The notes under the pieces were generated by a model. The model was given only the letters and a program-made list of their open reading frames with translations. It was not told the origin of the DNA and did not search any database. Of a DNA stretch of 45,736 nucleotides, positions 10,187-19,828 are shown one piece after another. Every line of letters begins with the position of its first letter. The first letter of the stretch is position 1. The translations under genes were made by a program, and so were the position numbers. Source of the stretch: an uncultured Pseudomonadota bacterium (GTDB lineage Bacteria; Desulfobacterota; Syntrophorhabdia; Syntrophorhabdales; Syntrophorhabdaceae); the NCBI GenBank assembly GCA_937862865.1, contig CALMFJ010000083.1, positions 1 to 45,736 of the forward strand, read 5' to 3'.

Positions 10187-11664
10187 TGAGAACAAGGGAC
10201 CGCATTCAACTCCTTGCATTGTTTGTTGTCGCCTTTCTGCTTCTTTCGGGCCCTCCTGCCGATGCCGCGCAGGCGGGCGTGCATGCAAAAAAGGCGGATT
10301 TTGCCGGTTCTTTCTATCCCGCTGACCGGCATGAGCTCGAAAAGGCTGTCGACGGGTACCTTAAGGATGCCGCCTCGGCGGGGTGCACGGGCACGCCCGG
10401 CACCTTCGCGGTCATGGCCCCCCATGCGGGATACATCTATTCGGGACAGATCGCGGCATGCTCGTACGCGGCGCTCAAAGGAAAAAAGGCAAGAACGGTT
10501 ATCCTGCTCGGCTCGAGCCACCGGGCCCTTTTTGACGGCGTTGCGCTCTACCCGCAAGGAAGCTGGGAGACCCCCCTCGGCAGTCTCGCTATTGATACCG
10601 CCGCGGCAAAATCCCTTGCATCGTCCGGCGGGATCATAAAGGCCCTGCCATCCGCTTTCGACGGGGAACATTCCCTCGAGGTCCAGCTCCCCTTTCTGCA
10701 GAGAACGCTGAAGGATGTGAAGATAGTCCCGCTGCTCACGGGGCGCATCGACAAGCAGGGCGTCATTCAATTGTCCGATGCCCTGAAGGGGATCATTGCG
10801 AGGGATAAGGGCCGGACGGTGCTCGTCGTATCGTCCGACATGTCGCACTATCACACATACAGCGCGGCGAAGGCTATGGACGTGTCGACTTTAAGGCAGA
10901 TCGAAGGTCTTGCATGGGAAACACTTTATGATAAAATTGAGGGCCGGGAGAACGAACTGTGCGGTGCGCCCGCAGTGATTGCCGTCATGAAGGCAACGCA
11001 TGATATCGGCGGAGAAGCACAGGTCCTCGGTTACGCAAACTCAGGGGACACCGCCGGGGACAGGTCCCGGGTGGTCGGATACGGCTCGGTGCTTTTCGCG
11101 ACGCCCGGGCATAAAGACCTTCCGCCTCTTACGGACGCCCAGAAGAAAAAGCTCCTTTCCCTTGCCCGGAAGGCCCTCAATGAATATGTTTCCGCGAAAA
11201 CCACCCCGCACGTCGAAATGAGAGATACCCGGCTTACGGAAAGGTCGGGTGTTTTTGTCACCCTGAACAAGCACGGGCAGCTCAGGGGATGCATAGGGTA
11301 TATCAAGCCTGTCGCACCCCTTTACCGGTCCGTCATCGAGATGACCGTGGCGGCCGCATCGCGAGACACAAGGTTCCTCCCCGTGACGGAAAAAGAGGTC
11401 AGGGACATAGAGATCGAGATATCCGTGCTATCCCCCCTTAAGCTCATACGGTCACCGAATGAGATCGTGGTGGGAAAACACGGGCTTTACATGGCGAAGG
11501 GCGGCTCTTCAGGCCTTCTTTTGCCGCAGGTAGCGACACAGCACAGGTGGAACAGGGAGGAATTTCTCCGCAATACGTGTTCAAAGGCCGGGCTGCCCGA
11601 AGATGCGTGGAAGGACAAGGATACAAAGATATACATTTTTTCAGCACAGATATTCTCAGAGTAG
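10183..11664 (+). CDS. AmmeMemoRadiSam system fusion: MEMO1-like (AmrB) + AMMECR1-like (AmrA)
   Basis: ATGA overlap with amrS; N-terminal signal sequence; MEMO-like VMAPHAGYIYSGQIAACSY..LGSSHRALFDGVAL; AMMECR1-like GVFVTLNKHGQLRGCIGYIKP. Confidence 0.9.
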   Translation: MMRTRDRIQLLALFVVAFLLLSGPPADAAQAGVHAKKADFAGSFYPADRHELEKAVDGYLKDAASAGCTGTPGTFAVMAPHAGYIYSGQIAACSYAALKGKKARTVILLGSSHRALFDGVALYPQGSWETPLGSLAIDTAAAKSLASSGGIIKALPSAFDGEHSLEVQLPFLQRTLKDVKIVPLLTGRIDKQGVIQLSDALKGIIARDKGRTVLVVSSDMSHYHTYSAAKAMDVSTLRQIEGLAWETLYDKIEGRENELCGAPAVIAVMKATHDIGGEAQVLGYANSGDTAGDRSRVVGYGSVLFATPGHKDLPPLTDAQKKKLLSLARKALNEYVSAKTTPHVEMRDTRLTERSGVFVTLNKHGQLRGCIGYIKPVAPLYRSVIEMTVAAASRDTRFLPVTEKEVRDIEIEISVLSPLKLIRSPNEIVVGKHGLYMAKGGSSGLLLPQVATQHRWNREEFLRNTCSKAGLPEDAWKDKDTKIYIFSAQIFSE

Positions 11665-11694
11665 AGCGTATATGGATCGAATGAAGGAGATTGA

Positions 11695-12060
11695 ATGAAG
11701 ATCAGCTTTGTGGTACCGACCGGAGATGTTCTCAACGAGGCCAGGGACAAATTCCTCACGTCCTGCATGGGCGGCTGCTGGCATGAAACGACAGGCGAGG
11801 CCGTCCGGAGGTTTGCGTCCAGCGGGTTTATCTGCAGCAAATGCGGCATGTTTTTCACGACCCAGAACGATTATTCGATGCCCGAAGATTTTTTGAAGCT
11901 GTACCAATGGGCCAAAAACGATAGCGGCCTCGATGAATTTACAAACAGTTTCCGGCCCGCTGATTTTATGAATGAAAAAAGGGGACCGCATGCGAGAAAA
12001 GAATTCGCCGACGGCCTTTACAAAATACTTCTGGCCCGGAGGGAAGTGAACCATGTTTGA
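11695..12060 (+). CDS. Hypothetical protein with paired Cys motifs (CMGGC, CSKC)
   Basis: 121-aa ORF overlapping the next start by 8 nt; SCMGGCWH and ICSKCGMFF. Confidence 0.7.
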   Translation: MKISFVVPTGDVLNEARDKFLTSCMGGCWHETTGEAVRRFASSGFICSKCGMFFTTQNDYSMPEDFLKLYQWAKNDSGLDEFTNSFRPADFMNEKRGPHARKEFADGLYKILLARREVNHV

Positions 12061-13255
12061 GAAAGAGGTGCTGGAAAAATACGCCGATGTTCTGCTGTGG
12101 GGATTGTCGACCGCCCGAAAGGGTGCGTTCAAAAAGGGCGACGTGGTCCTCATCCAGTATGACCCGGCAGCGCTTGAACTGGCCGAGACGCTCTACCGCA
12201 AGATACTGGAAAGGGGTATGTACCCTCTTTCGCGGATGGGGCTTACCAACACGATGGAGCACACCTTTTATGAAATGGCGAGCGAGCAGCAGCTCAAATT
12301 CCTGCCGCCGGGCGATAAGGAGCTGTACCGGGCCATCAACGGCCGGATCTTTCTTCGCGCACCCGCATCGCTCACATATCTGAAGGATATCGACCCGTCA
12401 CGGATAGGGAAGGTCCTCGTTTCACGCAAGCCCTTCCGGGAAATAATGGACAAGCGGGAAGAAAAAGGAGCGTACAGCTGGACGTTATGCACCTACCCGA
12501 CGGCAGGCCTTGCAAAACAGGCAAAAATGCCGCTTTCGGCGTATGCCGCGCAGATCAGGAAGGCCTGTTTCCTCGACCTTAAGGACCCCGTCCGGAAATG
12601 GGAGGCCATCCATGCACAGGCGGCCGGGATCAAGAAATGGCTGAGCGGCCTCAAGGTAAAATATTTCCGGGTTGTTTCCCGTAACATGGACCTCATCCTC
12701 ACGCCCGGTGAAAAGAGAAAGTGGGCGGGCATTTCCGGCCACAATATACCGAGCTTCGAGGTTTTCCTGTCACCGGACTTTCGCGGTACCGACGGCGTCT
12801 ATTTCGCAAACCTGCCTTCCTTTCGAAGCGGCAATTACGTCGAGGGGGTGCGCCTCGTGTTCAGGAAAGGGAAGGTCGTCGAAGCCGAGGCAAAGAAAGG
12901 TGGAGAGTTCCTGAAAAAACAGGTGGCGCTGGACAAAGGGGCCTCGCGGGTCGGTGAGTTCTCGCTCACGGACAAACGGTTTTCCCTCATCGACCGTTTT
13001 ATGGCAGACACGCTGTTCGACGAGAATTTCGGGGGCACCGACGGTAACTGCCATCTCGCGCTCGGCGCGTCATACAGCGATACGTTCAGCGGCAACCCGG
13101 CGCGTTTAACGAGAGAGATGAAGGCCCGGCTCGGTTTCAATGACTCGGCCCTGCACTGGGACCTCGTCAACACCGAACCGAAAACGGTGATTGCCCGCCT
13201 GGCGAACGGCAGGGAAATGGTCATTTATGAAAAAGGGGTTTTTCAGAACGCTTAA
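12053..13255 (+). CDS. M29-family aminopeptidase
   Basis: AmpS/AmpT-like sequence: GTDGVYFANLPS, NFGGTDGNCHLALGASY, ALHWDLVNTEP. Confidence 0.88.
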   Translation: MFEKEVLEKYADVLLWGLSTARKGAFKKGDVVLIQYDPAALELAETLYRKILERGMYPLSRMGLTNTMEHTFYEMASEQQLKFLPPGDKELYRAINGRIFLRAPASLTYLKDIDPSRIGKVLVSRKPFREIMDKREEKGAYSWTLCTYPTAGLAKQAKMPLSAYAAQIRKACFLDLKDPVRKWEAIHAQAAGIKKWLSGLKVKYFRVVSRNMDLILTPGEKRKWAGISGHNIPSFEVFLSPDFRGTDGVYFANLPSFRSGNYVEGVRLVFRKGKVVEAEAKKGGEFLKKQVALDKGASRVGEFSLTDKRFSLIDRFMADTLFDENFGGTDGNCHLALGASYSDTFSGNPARLTREMKARLGFNDSALHWDLVNTEPKTVIARLANGREMVIYEKGVFQNA

Positions 13256-13353
13256 GATACCCGGTCCGGGACAAATATGCAATGCCATTGTCCGCGCCTG
13301 TCTTCTGTGCTACAATACCAGCCATATCGTAACCCGGAAGGTGTGTTAAACAT

Positions 13354-13740
13354 ATGGGAAAGGCAATATCGGGCAGTCTCCTGAGAATGTGGGAACTTCT
13401 CCCTGACGGGATACAGGACGCCCTTTTGCTCGCCGTCGAAAAGAACCGCAATGCCGACAGGGACAATACCGTCAATTCGTGCCCTCACTGCGGGGACCAC
13501 AATACGATGGACTGCGCCCACGTCGAGCCCATCAATGACGCCACGGTAGGCCTGTGCTGCGTCTGCGGGTACCTGTGGTGCACCGAATGCGATGCGTCCT
13601 TGATGCACGGTATAGACTGCGGCCACTGGCAGATATGCGCGGCATGCCCCGACAGGAAGGAATCCGGCTTCTGCGGCACGCCCGCCTGGGAATGCCCCCG
13701 TATAAAGGAATGGCTCAGGAAGAATCATCCGATAGTCTAG
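13354..13740 (+). CDS. Cys-rich hypothetical zinc-binding protein
   Basis: Multiple CxxC (CPHC, CCVC, CTEC, CAAC) and Cys/His ligands over 128 aa. Confidence 0.7.
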   Translation: MGKAISGSLLRMWELLPDGIQDALLLAVEKNRNADRDNTVNSCPHCGDHNTMDCAHVEPINDATVGLCCVCGYLWCTECDASLMHGIDCGHWQICAACPDRKESGFCGTPAWECPRIKEWLRKNHPIV

Positions 13741-13815
13741 AACGGGCGATAGGCTATGGGAGAAAAATGAATTGAGGTGTTGCTTCCTTTTCCCATTGCC
13801 TATCGCCTATTGCCC
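13741..13815. repeat. Inverted heptad-type intergenic repeat (GGCGATAGGCTATGGG ... CCCATTGCCTATCGCCTATTGCCC)
   Basis: Inverted halves built from ~7-nt units; related element at 44396-44451. Confidence 0.7.
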
Positions 13816-13839
13816 ACAGCCAGCATCAAGGAGGTTAAT

Positions 13840-15030
13840 ATGAAATTCGAAATAGCTCCGAACGTTTACTGGGTAGGTAAGATCGACTGGGAATTGAAGA
13901 AATTTCACGGGGAGGAGTATTCGACGCATCGGGGGTCATCGTACAACTCATATCTGGTCAAAGACCAGAAAATTGCCCTCATCGATACGGTGTGGGCGCC
14001 CTTTGCCAGGGAGTTCGTCGAGAACCTCCGCAGTGAGATCGACCTTGACAGCATCGATTATGTCATCGCCAACCACGCCGAGATGGACCATTCGGGGGCC
14101 CTGCCGGAACTGATGCGGGCAATTCCCGACAAGCCTGTCTTCTGCACGGCGAACGGCGTCAAATCCTTGAAAGGCCATTATCACCAGGACTGGGATTTCC
14201 GGGTCGTCAAGACGGGTGACAAGCTCGATCTCGGCACGAAGGAACTCGTGTTCGTCGAGGCGCCGATGCTGCACTGGCCCGATTCCATGATGGACTACCT
14301 CACGGGTGATGCCATCCTCTTTTCCAACGACGCCTTCGGCCAGCACTATGCGACCGAGCATATGTTCAATGACCTTGTCGTCCAGTCGGAACTTTTCGAG
14401 GAAGCGATCAAGTACTATGCGAATATACTCACGCCGTTCTCCCCCCTTGTAACGCGGAAGATAGCCGAAGTGGTCGGTCTCGGCCTCCCTCTCAACATGA
14501 TCTGCCCGAGCCACGGCATTATCTGGCGCAAGGACCCGCTGCAGATAGTTCAGCAGTACCAGGAATGGGCGGCCGATTACCAGGAAAACCAGGTCACGAT
14601 CATCTATGACACGATGTGGAACGGAACACGCAGGCTCGCCGAGGCTATGGCCAAAGGGGTAAGTTCCGGGGACCGGGATATCACGGTAAAGGTCTTCAAT
14701 ATAGCGCGAAGCGATATCAACGATGTCGTCACCGAGATATTCAAGTCGAAGGGCATCCTCCTCGGCTCTCCCACGATAAACAGGGGCATCCTCGCCGCGA
14801 TGGCCACTCTCATGGAGATGATGACGGGCCTCAAGTTCAAGAAGAAGAAAGCGGCCGCATTCGGGTGCTACGGATGGAGCGGCGAAAGCGTGAAGGTCCT
14901 GGGCGATGGGCTCGAAAAGGCCGGGTTCGAGATCGTGCAGGAGCCCTTCAAAACCCTCTGGGAGCCGGAAGACGACGCACTGAACGCCGCAATGGAATTC
15001 GGCAGGGGATTCGCGGAAAAGATAAAATGA
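13840..15030 (+). CDS. FprA-family A-type flavoprotein (flavodiiron; O2/NO reductase)
   Basis: Beta-lactamase-like metal site NHAEMDHSG and C-terminal flavodoxin domain IIYDTMWNGTRRLAEAMAKG; RBS aaggagg before ATG 13840. Confidence 0.93.
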   Translation: MKFEIAPNVYWVGKIDWELKKFHGEEYSTHRGSSYNSYLVKDQKIALIDTVWAPFAREFVENLRSEIDLDSIDYVIANHAEMDHSGALPELMRAIPDKPVFCTANGVKSLKGHYHQDWDFRVVKTGDKLDLGTKELVFVEAPMLHWPDSMMDYLTGDAILFSNDAFGQHYATEHMFNDLVVQSELFEEAIKYYANILTPFSPLVTRKIAEVVGLGLPLNMICPSHGIIWRKDPLQIVQQYQEWAADYQENQVTIIYDTMWNGTRRLAEAMAKGVSSGDRDITVKVFNIARSDINDVVTEIFKSKGILLGSPTINRGILAAMATLMEMMTGLKFKKKKAAAFGCYGWSGESVKVLGDGLEKAGFEIVQEPFKTLWEPEDDALNAAMEFGRGFAEKIK

Positions 15031-15063
15031 AGACGGGCCATAGCCTATCTTAAGGAGATTCCT

Positions 15064-15240
15064 GTGGATAAAAAGGCGATAATGGACAAAGTGAAAGGAC
15101 AGCTGCAGGACGGGAAGATCTCATGCCGGAGGGCCCGTAAGCTTGCCGAAGATGAAGGCATTACCTGCAAGGACATGGGCGACCTGCTCAACGAGAACAA
15201 GGTCAAGATCACGGACTGCGAGCTGGGCTGCTTTACCTGA
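15064..15240 (+). CDS. Small Cys-containing protein (58 aa), not in the ORF track
   Basis: GTG start with taaggag 7-8 nt upstream; VDKKAIMDKVKGQLQDGKISCRRARKLAEDEGITCKDMGDLLNENKVKITDCELGCFT*. Confidence 0.72.
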   Translation: MDKKAIMDKVKGQLQDGKISCRRARKLAEDEGITCKDMGDLLNENKVKITDCELGCFT

Positions 15241-15358
15241 CCTGCCAGGACACAAGGATCAGGACCGGCGCTGTATGCATTCGTTCACGGGTCCTTGATC
15301 TGACCGTTTCTGTCCTTTTACGCTTTTCGAAGAGAGCCCTGATGAGAGGTAATTGTCT

Positions 15359-16267
15359 ATGAACATTCTTTCCGCAATCGGCAACACGCCACTCGTGGAA
15401 TTGTGCAATATCAATCCCAACCCGAACGTAAAGGTCCTGTGTAAACTGGAGGGGTGCAACCCCGGGGGCTCGGTCAAGGACCGCCCTGCCCTTTACATGA
15501 TAACAAAGGCCGAGGAGCGGGGGGAATTAACGAAGAACAAGACGATCCTCGAACCGACATCGGGCAATACAGGGATCGCGATCGCGATGATCGGGGCGGC
15601 CAAGGGATACCATGTCGAGTTGTGCATGCCGGCGTGCGTCAGCACTGAACGGCGCATGATACTGCAGGGCCTGGGCTCCGAGGTATTTCTCACCCCGGCG
15701 AAGGAGAACATAGACGGGGCGATCCGGCAGGCCCATACGTTCCTCAGCGACGAGCCCCGAAAATACTATATGCCGAACCAGTACGAGAACCCGGACAACG
15801 TCCTCGCGCATTTTGAGACAACCGGCCCCGAAATATACCGCCAGACGAACGGCGATGTGGACTATTTTGTGGCCGGCATGGGGACAACGGGCACCCTGAT
15901 GGGCACGGGCAGCTACCTCAAATCCGTAAGGCCTTCCGTAAAGATCGTCGGCGTGGAGCCCGTGACGGGCCACACGATCCAGGGGCTCAAGAACATGACG
16001 GAGTCCATCATCCCCTCGATCTACCACCAGGACCAACTCGACATGAAGGAGATGGTTGAAGACGGCGAGGCCTTTGAATTGACAAAGCTCCTCGCACAGC
16101 GCGAAGGCATCTTCGTCGGCACGTCAAGCGGCGCAGCGGCAGCAGTCGCATTGCGGATAGCGCAGAGGATAGACCACGGGACGATCGTCGTCCTTTTCCC
16201 CGACAGGGGTGACAGGTACCTGAGCACCATGCAGTTCAGGTCGATCTGCGCAAAGTGCCCGCCTTAA
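15359..16267 (+). CDS. cysM: PLP-dependent cysteine synthase (CysK/CysM family)
   Basis: IGNTPLVEL, PGGSVKDRPA, EPTSGNTGIAIA, GTTGTLMGTG, GTSSGAA motifs. Confidence 0.92.
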   Translation: MNILSAIGNTPLVELCNINPNPNVKVLCKLEGCNPGGSVKDRPALYMITKAEERGELTKNKTILEPTSGNTGIAIAMIGAAKGYHVELCMPACVSTERRMILQGLGSEVFLTPAKENIDGAIRQAHTFLSDEPRKYYMPNQYENPDNVLAHFETTGPEIYRQTNGDVDYFVAGMGTTGTLMGTGSYLKSVRPSVKIVGVEPVTGHTIQGLKNMTESIIPSIYHQDQLDMKEMVEDGEAFELTKLLAQREGIFVGTSSGAAAAVALRIAQRIDHGTIVVLFPDRGDRYLSTMQFRSICAKCPP

Positions 16268-16327
16268 GTCTTTAAGGGGCATTGTTTCCTTTCTTTCCTT
16301 TCTACACCGGGGGATATTCCCTGACGG

Positions 16328-16783
16328 TCATTGCTTCGTTTTGCAGATATCGATCGCAAGCTTATTGAGGACCGATCCGGCCCGGGGCTTTTCCCACTTT
16401 TCCGTTATGGGTGTGGCGGAATACGTGTGCAGGACGGCCCCCGTGCCGCTGTAGGCTATGGAACTCTGCAGTCCGCACGTCAGCCTGTCGCATTCGCATG
16501 CATAATTGAACATGTCGTAATTCCAGGAGTCGTAGCTTTTCTTATAGGTACCCTTCCTTTTTTCCTCGTCTATCAATTCCCGGAGCTTCTCTTTTGTGTA
16601 AACGACCTTTACCCAGAAGACGATAATGCCCGTCCTGGTCCCGCTGAGGCTTTCTTTGTCGTAGTACCATTTTCCCGCATCGTCGGCGTCGAGATACGTC
16701 CAGACATCCGCTGACGCATGTATCGGGCACAGGCACAAACAAAGCGCCAGGGCCAATAAGGAAATCACGATCGTATGTCTCAA
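16328..16783 (-). CDS. Secreted surface-adhesin E-like protein
   Basis: Signal peptide plus WTYLDADDAGKWYYDKESL...VWVKVVY-like pattern. Confidence 0.65.
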   Translation of the reverse strand: MRHTIVISLLALALCLCLCPIHASADVWTYLDADDAGKWYYDKESLSGTRTGIIVFWVKVVYTKEKLRELIDEEKRKGTYKKSYDSWNYDMFNYACECDRLTCGLQSSIAYSGTGAVLHTYSATPITEKWEKPRAGSVLNKLAIDICKTKQ

Positions 16784-16882
16784 TTTTCTCCCCCCCTCAA
16801 TAGAAGCAGATCTTTTTCGTTGCCCGGCTTTAAACCATGATACGTTTTTGCATAAATAATATCAAGCAGGAGAACGCCCGTC

Positions 16883-18208
16883 TCAGAGGTCGCGCAACTT
16901 TGCGTCTTCCCGGCTGCCGGGCGGTCGGCTCGCCAGCCGCAGCCTGTCGTATCTTTCCCTTTCTTCGTCCGATCTTGCCGGCGGCACGTCATCGCCGGAC
17001 CTGTCGTACGCCTTGACGACATCACCGACCGTCATGTTTTCAACCGGCCTCGCCGGTTGAAATACATTCTTCCGGCCCTCGTCGACGACTTCTATGATAA
17101 ACCCCATTTCCTTAAGGCTGCCGAGGGCCCCCTCAACAAGTTTGACCGGGATCTCAAGCAAACCGGCCATACCCCTCGCATCAAGAGGGCTTTCGCCGGA
17201 TTGAAAACGCTTCACCATCAGATGAAATACCCTTACCACGAAAAATCGTCGCGTCGCGGCCCCGACCGTGGAAAGATCGGGATGCATGCCGAACGTATCG
17301 GAATACTCTGCCGCATGGGCGATCTCGGCACCGAACAGAACGATCATCCAGCTTATCTGGAGCCATCCCAGAAAGAGCGGGACGGCTGCAAAGGAGCCGT
17401 AGATCGCGCCATACCCCGAGGCGGCCCCCTGCAGCTTGAGGTACAGGAATTGAACGATCTGAAAACCTGTGCCCGCAATGATCCCCGCCAGTAGACCGGA
17501 GCGGATGGAAACCTTCGTGTTCGGCATCACTACGTAAAGCACAATGAGGAGGACCCATGTTGCCAGGTAAGGCAGAAGCTTGATAACGACGATCATCCCG
17601 GTGCTCAGAGAACCGAGGAACGATATTTCGTTCGTGATCGACTTGAGCTGGCCCGTGATAACGACAGTCGCGCTTGTCGATATGGCAAAAAGGATCGGGG
17701 CCACGACAAGTATCGACATGTAATCGGAGAATTTTCGTATGAGGGCACGCGGTTGTTTCACCTCCCAGATGCTGTTGAAGCTGTCTTCGATCCTCCCCAG
17801 GATCGATATGACCGTCCAGAGAAGGAGGACCGTCCCTATACCGGCGATAATGCCTCCCCGGGCCTGCTTCAGGAGGGAATTCGAAAAGAGTATGACCTGA
17901 TTCGCCATCTCGGGGCCAAAGTGGGCCGCGTCGGCCATCTGCAGAACATAACCCTGTATCACCCTTCGTAAGCCGAACCCCTTGGCAACGGCGAACACAA
18001 CGGCCAGAAGCGGTATGAAATTCAAGATCGAATAATAGGTCAGGACCGACGCTGTCCTCGCAGAGTCGTTGCGCCTGAAGCTCCTGAAAGCCAGAAGGGC
18101 CGTCCGCAGGGACCTGGCAGAAAGCGCGCGTATTCTGGGGAGGTCCGTGGGCCTCGTTTCCCAGATTTCTTTTTTCAGCAAACCGACAATCCGCGCAACC
18201 TGTTTCAT
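16883..18208 (-). CDS. YihY/BrkB-family inner membrane protein with C-terminal extension
   Basis: Polytopic protein, LTYYSILNFIPLLAVVFAVAKGFG, VPLFLGWLQISWMIVLFGAEIAHA. Confidence 0.88.
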   Translation of the reverse strand: MKQVARIVGLLKKEIWETRPTDLPRIRALSARSLRTALLAFRSFRRNDSARTASVLTYYSILNFIPLLAVVFAVAKGFGLRRVIQGYVLQMADAAHFGPEMANQVILFSNSLLKQARGGIIAGIGTVLLLWTVISILGRIEDSFNSIWEVKQPRALIRKFSDYMSILVVAPILFAISTSATVVITGQLKSITNEISFLGSLSTGMIVVIKLLPYLATWVLLIVLYVVMPNTKVSIRSGLLAGIIAGTGFQIVQFLYLKLQGAASGYGAIYGSFAAVPLFLGWLQISWMIVLFGAEIAHAAEYSDTFGMHPDLSTVGAATRRFFVVRVFHLMVKRFQSGESPLDARGMAGLLEIPVKLVEGALGSLKEMGFIIEVVDEGRKNVFQPARPVENMTVGDVVKAYDRSGDDVPPARSDEERERYDRLRLASRPPGSREDAKLRDL

Positions 18209-18412
18209 TTCTCATACTCTTTCATATCTCTCGGGAACAATCAACCATTTGTGGCAAAGCGTGCACCCTGCAAACGATACAGGGGCCCGGCGACGGGCGT
18301 GACGATCTGCGTTGTCCCGAGGATGGTTGCGAGCACCCGGACGCGTGTTTACGATACCGCAGTCAATGAAAGGGCTGAAGGTGCAGCCAGGATAGCGCGG
18401 AAATGGAGGCGT

Positions 18413-19828
18413 TCACTTCTTGCCCCCGGTGCCGGGGCCCTGGAAATGTTTTTTCGGGATGCCGTATTGCTCCATTTTCTTGTTGAGGGTAGGACGGGAC
18501 ATGCCGAGGGCCTTACAGGCGTTCCCGTAATGCCAGCGGTTCTCCTCGAGGGCCTCACGTATCCTGTCCTTTTCGCTTAAAATCTGACCGCTTCGCACCG
18601 CACCCCCGCCCGGAATGGCGGGAGCATCTGTTCCTTTCGCCCCCCCAATGAGCGGTGCGACCACGGAATCCAGAATGACGCTGCCCTGCGTATACATTGC
18701 CGCCCGGGTCAGGATGTTCTCGAGCTCACGGACGTTGCCCGGCCATGAATATCCGGTCATTCTCCTCAAGGCCTTCTTCTCGATCTGCGCTATCCCCTTT
18801 CCGAGATCGCGGTTTATCTTCCTGAGAACATACTCGATGATAAGGGGTATGTCCTCACTGCGGTCCCGAAGGGGCGGGACTTTGATCGACGCAACGTTGA
18901 GGCGGTAAAACAGGTCCTCCCGGAATTCCCCCTCTTTCACCATTGCCGCAAGGTCCCTGTTCGTTGCCGCTATGACGCGCGCGTTCGAGCGTATCGATCT
19001 TTCCGAGCCGACCCTCTGAAACTCTTTCTGCTGAAGGAATCTCAGGAGCTTCGTCTGCACTTCCATGGGTATCTCCCCGATCTCGTCGAGGAGGATCGTC
19101 CCCTCCGAAGCAAGTTCGAACTTGCCTTTCTTTGTTGAAATCGCCCCGGTGAAGGCGCCCTTCTCATGGCCGAAGAGCTCGCTTTCGAGGAGTGTTTCTA
19201 CGATGGCGCCGCAGTTTATCGCTATGAAAGGCTCGTCCTTGTACGGGCTGTGATAATGTATCGCCCGGGCGACGAGTTCCTTTCCCGTCCCCGTTTCGCC
19301 TTCTATGAGGACGGTGACGCGGTTTCCCGAGAGTATCCCGATGGTCTTGAAGATCTCTTTCATTTCCCGCGTCTTGCCTATGATGTCCCACTCTTCGAAA
19401 TCGCGCTCGGGACCGACACGAAGCCCGCCGGGCCGCGTCCGGGAAAGATCGACCGCCCTCTTTATCGCGGCCTCGAGATCATCGACGTCTATCGGTTTGG
19501 GGATATAATCGAACGCCCCGAACTTCATGGCGCGTATCGTCGTCTCCATGTCGTGGAAGGCCGTGACGATGATAACGTGAGGAGGGTTCTTTCTCCTCGT
19601 GATCTCCCGCAGGATATCAAGGCCGTTCATGTCGGGGAGCCGCACGTCAAGGACGATGACCCGGGGACCGGCCTCGTCGAGCATCCGCAGGCACTCCCTG
19701 CCGTTCGCGGCGCACACGATGTCATAGCCCTTTTCGGAGAGATAGACCTCGAGAAGCTCGACGGACGACGGCTCGTCATCAACGATGAGCACACGTGCGC
19801 TTTTCGTGCCCGGATCGGTCTTCGTCAT
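18413..19828 (-). CDS. NtrC-family sigma54-dependent response regulator
   Basis: REC domain (VLDVRLPDMNG), Walker A GETGTGKE, GAFTGA loop, Fis-type HTH at C-terminus. Confidence 0.95.
   Translation of the reverse strand: MTKTDPGTKSARVLIVDDEPSSVELLEVYLSEKGYDIVCAANGRECLRMLDEAGPRVIVLDVRLPDMNGLDILREITRRKNPPHVIIVTAFHDMETTIRAMKFGAFDYIPKPIDVDDLEAAIKRAVDLSRTRPGGLRVGPERDFEEWDIIGKTREMKEIFKTIGILSGNRVTVLIEGETGTGKELVARAIHYHSPYKDEPFIAINCGAIVETLLESELFGHEKGAFTGAISTKKGKFELASEGTILLDEIGEIPMEVQTKLLRFLQQKEFQRVGSERSIRSNARVIAATNRDLAAMVKEGEFREDLFYRLNVASIKVPPLRDRSEDIPLIIEYVLRKINRDLGKGIAQIEKKALRRMTGYSWPGNVRELENILTRAAMYTQGSVILDSVVAPLIGGAKGTDAPAIPGGGAVRSGQILSEKDRIREALEENRWHYGNACKALGMSRPTLNKKMEQYGIPKKHFQGPGTGGKK

Noticed and set aside
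15028-15240. In-frame TGA between fprA and the 58-aa ORF (possible readthrough or selenocysteine)
   Set aside because: fprA is full length at the TGA, the flanking residues are not a redox motif, and a separate SD plus GTG precedes the small ORF.
18209-18412. Possible small gene between the YihY-like gene and the response regulator
   Set aside because: Checked translations of both strands by eye; none gave a convincing start, RBS or recognisable motif.
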